Source: an uncultured Candidatus Altimarinota bacterium (GTDB lineage: Bacteria > Patescibacteriota > Gracilibacteria > CAIRYL01). Taken from it: DNA of 18,956 bases. Positions 14,826 to 18,956 of the stretch are shown piece by piece. Location: positions 1 to 18,956 of the forward strand of contig CAMZKZ010000003.1 of assembly GCA_947311645.1 (NCBI GenBank), written 5' to 3'. The notes below the pieces were generated by a model. That model was not told the DNA's origin, did no database searches, and saw only the letters and a list, made by a program, of their open reading frames with translations. Each line of letters begins with the position of its first letter. Positions within the stretch are counted from its first letter, which is position 1. Both the position numbers and the translations under genes were made by a program.

Positions 14826-16118
14826 TCATTCTCTATCGTCTCTTAGCATTTCTTTTGTTGGTGTGTTTGGTTGTTTTGGAAATGTATATTCCCATCCAGC
14901 TTGCAGGTTTGAAACACTTGGCATTTGTGCCCCATTTATTGTCATAGCAGGGGTATAACCAGCTCCAATCGTAAAATTTCCATAATCTTTTGTTTCGAGT
15001 TTGGCTTCTGCACTTATATTCGCAACAGGCATTATCTTGTATTCATTTTTTTTATCTATGGTAAATGTTCCTAATACAGGGCGTCCAATTCCTTGTGCAT
15101 TTAATTCCTGTATTTCTTGATCTGATAAAACAGGTCCAAAACTTTGTATGTAGTGTGTTTCTCCTTTTTTATCTGTATATGGTATGTTTCGTACTAAATG
15201 ATATGTTCTTTCTGCTGAACTATCTGATTGATTTATTTGACTTCCTATGAACACCGCTGGAAGTTCTTCGGGTGCATGGATATTTAATGATCCTTTTATT
15301 GTATCTCCATATTGATCATCCATTACAACGCCATTTCTTTTATCATGAAACTCTTCCGATATTTGTTTATTAGGAATTACTCCGATAGATCCTCCTACTG
15401 AGAAGGAAGCAGTGTTTCCATTGTCAAATGTATGCATTAATGCTTTCTTTTTATAGTCTATTCCGATTAAGCCCTCTTGTTGCTCGTACGAATTGGTTAA
15501 TGTTCCTGCCATAGCAGTTACCATCTCAGAGTTTGAAAGCTTTTTTGAGGAGCTCATTCCCTGAAATGTATTCTGTTCATTGTAGTTATGATTCCGATGG
15601 TTTAGATAAAAAGGATCAATAATAGTTTCTTCTTTTATTATAAATGGATTTGTCTCTCTCTCTGATACTGTGAAAATATTACCAGAACTATCTATTGTAT
15701 TGTAAGTAGATATATCTCCATAATGCGGATTATGGGTGATACTTCTCGTTGTTCTTTTAGCATGATTTCTATCTTCTTTTATAGTCTTTGAATGATCGCT
15801 CTGAAAATAAATAAGTTTTTTTTGTGGCTCACTCCATCCATGTTTTCTCCAAAATTCTTTTGGTGAAAGTTTTGTATGTATCTCTTTTTTTAATTCTGTT
15901 CTTTTTAGATTTTGGGTTGTTGAATAAAATTCATGAGGATTACTCGATAAAACTTTTGAGAGAGATTTATTGCTATTTTTTTCTTCTTTTCTGTTTATTC
16001 CTTCTTCTACTCTTTGTTTTTCTAATTCCTGAAATTCTTTGTATGTAATACCATCTTTAAAGTATTGATATTCTTCTCCTCCAATATTTTGAAGGTTTTT
16101 TTTAGGTGTAATGTTCAT
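14826..16118 (-). CDS. Unrecognised 430-residue protein with beta-rich C-terminal half
   Basis: I do not recognise this protein. No signal peptide or membrane segment is visible. Residues 1-130 are highly charged and predicted helical (many Lys/Glu/Arg/Asn). About 130-200 is Asn/Thr/His-rich. About 205-425 alternates polar and hydrophobic residues with many Gly/Thr/Ser, including FSVGGSIGVIP near 240, FTIDKK near 350 and AGWEYTF near 410, suggesting a beta-sheet or barrel-like domain. Its start is 30 nt after the VirB2-like gene, so the two are probably cotranscribed with the M23/SLH gene, which hints at a surface or secretion role. It is the only gene here ending in TGA. Reading that TGA as sense would add just 15 codons. 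Export, if any, would need a non-classical route. Confidence 0.7.
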   Translation of the reverse strand: MNITPKKNLQNIGGEEYQYFKDGITYKEFQELEKQRVEEGINRKEEKNSNKSLSKVLSSNPHEFYSTTQNLKRTELKKEIHTKLSPKEFWRKHGWSEPQKKLIYFQSDHSKTIKEDRNHAKRTTRSITHNPHYGDISTYNTIDSSGNIFTVSERETNPFIIKEETIIDPFYLNHRNHNYNEQNTFQGMSSSKKLSNSEMVTAMAGTLTNSYEQQEGLIGIDYKKKALMHTFDNGNTASFSVGGSIGVIPNKQISEEFHDKRNGVVMDDQYGDTIKGSLNIHAPEELPAVFIGSQINQSDSSAERTYHLVRNIPYTDKKGETHYIQSFGPVLSDQEIQELNAQGIGRPVLGTFTIDKKNEYKIMPVANISAEAKLETKDYGNFTIGAGYTPAMTINGAQMPSVSNLQAGWEYTFPKQPNTPTKEMLRDDRE

Positions 16119-16122
16119 ATGA

Positions 16123-16149
16123 TTTGTTTTTTTACGATATATATTTTTT
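16123..16149 (-). repeat. 27-bp direct repeat, copy 2 (upstream of the 430-residue gene)
   Basis: This copy is identical to 14785-14811. It takes in the last base of the VirB2-like gene's TAA stop and ends 4 nt before the ATG of the 430-residue gene, so the TATATATCG core sits about 16-24 nt before that start, as a -10 element would. Confidence 0.85.
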
Positions 16150-16451
16150 TATATTCCCGACATAAAAAATGCCAAAAATATATCGACAATAATCCAAGCA
16201 AAAATGGTTAATGCAAATCCATAAAATGCCATCATTAATGCATCTTTTCCGCCTTCTTTTTCTCCTTCTGCACCACTTAAAATATATTTTAGTCCGGCAT
16301 ATATATTCATAATGACATAGATAATACCTGCGGTTACGGCGGTTAATTTTATTAAATATAATCCATAGAGTAAAAGATCTTTAAAATCAAAATCTCCACT
16401 TATGAATGCATCATAGAGAGGACCGCTGGTTGGTATAATTGTTAAGTCCAT
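16149..16451 (-). CDS. VirB2/TrbC-like small two-helix membrane protein
   Basis: This 100-residue protein has two hydrophobic segments, about 28-58 and 72-97. Between them is a short polar loop, S-G-A-E-G-E-K-E-G-G-K-D (59-70). The pattern of a first helix ending IYAGLKYILSG, a charged Gly-rich loop and a second helix ending AWIIVDIF is that of TrbC/VirB2-type pilin-like proteins frequent in CPR genomes. No clear signal peptide precedes it. Relatives are pilin subunits of type IV secretion or conjugation systems, but many CPR copies stand alone and their role is not proven. It begins 14 nt after the M23/SLH stop and ends 30 nt before the unknown 430-residue gene, strongly suggesting cotranscription. 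No other secretion gene (VirB4, VirB6) is in view. Confidence 0.72.
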   Translation of the reverse strand: MDLTIIPTSGPLYDAFISGDFDFKDLLLYGLYLIKLTAVTAGIIYVIMNIYAGLKYILSGAEGEKEGGKDALMMAFYGFALTIFAWIIVDIFLAFFMSGI

Positions 16452-16465
16452 AAGAGTGGTTAAAT

Positions 16466-18832
16466 TTATTTAATAAGTTGGTAGATACTTTCTGCAACTT
16501 CTGCTCTGGTAACTCCTTGATTTCCTTTAAATTCTGTTCCGAAATCTAAGAGCTTATTATCTTTTGCAAATTGTGCATATTCTGCAAACCATGATGTTTT
16601 TGGTACATCTACAAATGGGTCATTTTCAGGAATTCCTTGAAGAGGAAGTTTACTTGTTGCAATTAAAATTTTAAAATATTCTGCTCGAGACACTGTTTTT
16701 GCAGGTTTAAATGTTCCATCATTATACCCTCCTACAATATTTTGTTTATATGCAGAAAGCACATAATTTACAAACCAATCATGACTTGAAACATCGTTAA
16801 ATGGGTTATTTAAATTTTTTCCAATAGAAATATTTAAGGCTTCTAAAATCATTTTTAATGCTTCACTTCTGTTTACTGTTTTATTTGGTTTAAAACTTCC
16901 ATCGCTATATCCTCCAATAATATTGTTATTTTTTAAATATTTAATAGCAGTATAGTTTGGATGATTTGGTGAAACATCTGTAAATATATTCGTCGTATTA
17001 TTTACTTCTGTTGCTTGTGGGGTATTGGATTTTACGGTAATAGTTAACATAGCATTGTTTATTTTAACAAATCCAATTCCTGATTGTGTAGGGGTAAATA
17101 TTACAGTAATTTCTCCTGTTGATAAATCTCCTGTTCGTACTTGAATAGTATCGGTTGTTCCATTTTTTGCACTTATAATATAAGAACCTCGTGGTGGATA
17201 TGTTGAGTCTTTAAATATTTTCTCATCATTTCCAATGGCAGTAATTTTTAATGCAAGTTTTTCTCCAAGTTGTACCGAAGTTTTTTCTGTATTGCCATTT
17301 GTATCACTAATTGTAAAATGGCTAAATTTTGCAGATGATACTATTTTTGTATCTGTAATTTCTGTTACCGATGCTGTTTTATTGTTTAGTGTATGTTCTT
17401 CTGTATTACTTTCTTTTGTTTTTGCTGGTGTGTCTGGTTGTTTTGTGATTTTAGGTGCAACGACTTGAACAGTCGTACTTTCAATAATATTTCCTGCTTT
17501 CACAATAATTGTATTTTTTCCAACAGTATTCAGTGAAAGAAAGAGTTCTTTTTCTCCAGATTGTAATTTTTTTTCTATTGTTTCATTTTTTCCATTATTT
17601 TTGTATTGAACGATAATATTTCCGTTATATGTTTCTAGGAAATTTTTATTTTCATCTGCTGCTAAAATAGTAAGTTTTATTTTTTCTCCACTTAAAATTT
17701 TTGAAGGAGAGGTTTCGAGTTTAAACCCTGAAAGCTGTGGTGCAATTGTTGGTGCAGGAGTGCTTTCTTTTGTTGGTACTGGCGTAGGAATAGGGGTAGT
17801 TGCAGCTGCATGAGTAGAAAGAGTTCCTTGATTTTTATGAATAAATGTAAAAGGATTTATGGTGTATCGTAGTCCATTTTCTTTTCCAAATCCTGCATTT
17901 ACAGCACTTGTAAAATTGTATCCTGCTGCTCGTGCATCACTCATTGAGAATGGCCAATATGGGAAAAATGGAGCATCTTTTTTATCAATTTGAAAATGGA
18001 TATGTGCAGTTGTTGAATTTCCTGTAGATCCAACTTTTCCAATTTGTTCATCTTTTTTTACTATATCTCCCACATTTACATTTCTATTTGATAAATGTGA
18101 GTATGATGAGTATACAGTTCCATAGTTTGGAACAGAGTCATGACGAATTACAATATGTTGTCCGTATCCAGTTGATTGTGTGATGGATTTTACAACAATT
18201 CCATTTGCAATAGCGAATACTGGTGTTCCTGTGGCAAGTTTTATATCTACTGCTGGGTGTGATCCCGTATTTTCAAAATGATCAAATTTATATTTCCCCA
18301 TGTACACAATAGGATATGTAATTTTTCTATTTACTGTTTCTTTTTCCCATGCATCGCTTCTCATTTTTTCAACTTCATATCGTGGTGCATCCACAAGTTC
18401 ATTTGCACTATAACTTGAATAGAGTCGCGTGTTGTTTCCTCCAACACTAAACCAGTTTGGTGCTTTATGAAATGGATAAACTGCTCCATCAAATGGAATT
18501 GGAGATGGTGTATCTGTGATAGATGCTTTAAACTGATCTGCACTTTGTGAGAATAAAAATATTCCACATATCATGAGTGCACAGCTTATAACAGCGGTTG
18601 CAATTGGTCGCTTCCGTGTTACTTCAAGATATTTATTTTTGGATACACGAACTACTTTCCATAATTTTCGTCCTGTATATCCAAAGTGTAATCGAGAATT
18701 TACTGGGCGTACATGAAAATATTCATCTTTTTTGCTTTGATACTCTGTAGAGTGTAATGCTTGATAATTATCTTTTTCAGTTACTTCTGTGTTTATACCT
18801 GTTTTTATGTCTGTATCTATCTCTGTATTCAT
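16466..18832 (-). CDS. Membrane-anchored M23 metallopeptidase with three SLH repeats
   Basis: This 788-residue surface protein probably cuts or remodels peptidoglycan. An N-terminal cytoplasmic region of about 75 residues opens with TEID-type tetrapeptide repeats. It is followed by one membrane helix (about 76-94, type II anchor). The M23 (LytM/NlpD-like) domain spans about 170-290, with zinc ligands H192 and D196 (HPAVD) and H277-x-H279 (HIHF). A Pro/Thr linker (about 345-365) leads to two Ig-like beta regions (about 367-460 and 495-600). Three SLH domains (about 615-660, 677-722, 738-787) show the GGYSDGSFKP and GGYNDGTFKP patterns; the third is degenerate there. SLH repeats bind cell-wall polymers. 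The start is ATG 18832, not the upstream ATG at 18889, because the TEID repeats and the mirrored copy begin here. It is first in the - strand block. Confidence 0.92.
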   Translation of the reverse strand: MNTEIDTDIKTGINTEVTEKDNYQALHSTEYQSKKDEYFHVRPVNSRLHFGYTGRKLWKVVRVSKNKYLEVTRKRPIATAVISCALMICGIFLFSQSADQFKASITDTPSPIPFDGAVYPFHKAPNWFSVGGNNTRLYSSYSANELVDAPRYEVEKMRSDAWEKETVNRKITYPIVYMGKYKFDHFENTGSHPAVDIKLATGTPVFAIANGIVVKSITQSTGYGQHIVIRHDSVPNYGTVYSSYSHLSNRNVNVGDIVKKDEQIGKVGSTGNSTTAHIHFQIDKKDAPFFPYWPFSMSDARAAGYNFTSAVNAGFGKENGLRYTINPFTFIHKNQGTLSTHAAATTPIPTPVPTKESTPAPTIAPQLSGFKLETSPSKILSGEKIKLTILAADENKNFLETYNGNIIVQYKNNGKNETIEKKLQSGEKELFLSLNTVGKNTIIVKAGNIIESTTVQVVAPKITKQPDTPAKTKESNTEEHTLNNKTASVTEITDTKIVSSAKFSHFTISDTNGNTEKTSVQLGEKLALKITAIGNDEKIFKDSTYPPRGSYIISAKNGTTDTIQVRTGDLSTGEITVIFTPTQSGIGFVKINNAMLTITVKSNTPQATEVNNTTNIFTDVSPNHPNYTAIKYLKNNNIIGGYSDGSFKPNKTVNRSEALKMILEALNISIGKNLNNPFNDVSSHDWFVNYVLSAYKQNIVGGYNDGTFKPAKTVSRAEYFKILIATSKLPLQGIPENDPFVDVPKTSWFAEYAQFAKDNKLLDFGTEFKGNQGVTRAEVAESIYQLIK
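18779..18826 (-). repeat. Four 12-bp units encoding TEID-type tetrapeptides
   Basis: Codons 3-18 of the M23/SLH gene are four 12-bp units starting ACA and reading T-E-I-D, T-D-I-K, T-G-I-N, T-E-V-T. The divergent copy at the window edge begins with two units of the first type. The repeat lies in the cytoplasmic tail. Confidence 0.7.
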
Positions 18833-18950
18833 AATATTGTATATAAAGCGTTTGTATTTGTATTGATATAATGATATGAAAAATCTCATTTTTTCAATAC
18901 AAATACAAACGCTTTATATACAATATTATGAATACAGAGATAGATACAGA
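18810..18950. repeat. Perfect 57-bp inverted repeat with 27-nt spacer
   Basis: The arms 18810-18866 and 18894-18950 are exact reverse complements, checked base by base. The next six outer pairs (to 18956) contain two mismatches. Each arm holds the same promoter-like region, ATG and first seven to eight codons, facing outward. The spacer contains TATAAT at 18867-18872. This is either the shared control region of two head-to-head paralogues or an assembly/sequencing fold-back. Confidence 0.95.
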
Positions 18951-18956
18951 GATAGA
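18928..18956 (+). CDS. Start of a divergent paralogue of the M23/SLH gene (partial)
   Basis: ATG at 18928 opens a frame reading M-N-T-E-I-D-T-E-I before the window ends. The first eight codons are nearly identical to those of the M23/SLH gene on the other strand. It then departs in a way that keeps the tetrapeptide pattern (GAG for GAC, and GA- for AAA). If real, it is the 5' end of a second surface protein. If the inverted repeat is an artefact, this gene does not exist. Confidence 0.4.

Noticed and set aside
14781..14828. Read-through of the TGA stop of the 430-residue protein as Gly (code 25)
   Set aside because: It would add only 15 codons, including a second TGA, and run through the 27-bp repeat. 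No other gene in the window needs TGA as sense.
18833..18889. Upstream ATG extending the M23/SLH protein by 19 codons
   Set aside because: The extension is promoter-like AT-rich DNA belonging to the inverted repeat, and the mirrored copy also starts at the inner ATG.
1..18956. CRISPR array, insertion sequence, prophage or toxin-antitoxin pair
   Set aside because: I saw no regularly spaced repeats, transposase, integrase, phage structural genes or recognisable toxin-antitoxin pair in the window.

Overview
The window is very AT-rich, coding-dense DNA carrying 15 complete protein genes, one tmRNA gene and a gene stub at the right edge. It reads as a low-GC bacterium with a small genome, most plausibly a Patescibacteria (CPR) lineage. 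The reasons are indirect: a TrbC/VirB2-like small membrane protein of a type common in CPR genomes, scattered single pathway genes (one purine gene, one aromatic amino-acid fusion), degenerate paralogues of core enzymes, and no Shine-Dalgarno motif before any start. The standard code fits. All genes read through without in-frame TGA, and stops are 11 TAA, 3 TAG and 1 TGA, so the TGA=Gly code of Gracilibacteria/Absconditabacteria is not needed.

Left block, + strand, 77-9354: a DsbA-like thiol-redox lipoprotein, ribosome recycling factor (frr), a prephenate dehydrogenase/prephenate dehydratase/ACT fusion, a TVP38/DedA-type membrane protein, a HIT hydrolase, a CYTH-domain protein, an Lgt-like membrane protein lacking key residues, PurD, and a PriA homologue whose ATPase motifs look destroyed. 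Spacing is mostly short (17-130 nt). Most starts have a TATAAT-like hexamer within about 20 nt, so many short or leaderless transcripts are as likely as one long operon.

Middle block, 9355-12480: an unusually long tmRNA gene (ssrA, 9480-9974) with a 37-codon tag, then an ArsB/NhaD-type ion permease and an eIF2B-like (ISOCOT-fold) protein. A perfect hairpin terminator at 12438-12474 separates these from the convergent right block.

Right block, - strand, 18832 down to 12512: a membrane-anchored M23 peptidase with Ig-like regions and three SLH repeats, a VirB2/TrbC-like small membrane protein, an unrecognised 430-residue protein, and a PcrA/UvrD helicase. The first three are tightly spaced and look like a cell-surface unit. 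A 27-bp sequence is repeated exactly upstream of the last two. At the right edge, the promoter and first codons of the M23/SLH gene form a perfect 57-bp inverted repeat with a second, divergent copy running off the window. This is either a head-to-head paralogue or an assembly fold-back.

The most interesting points are the PriA pseudohelicase, the catalytically degenerate Lgt paralogue, the TyrA-PheA fusion, the long tmRNA tag, the terminal inverted repeat and the surface-protein cluster.
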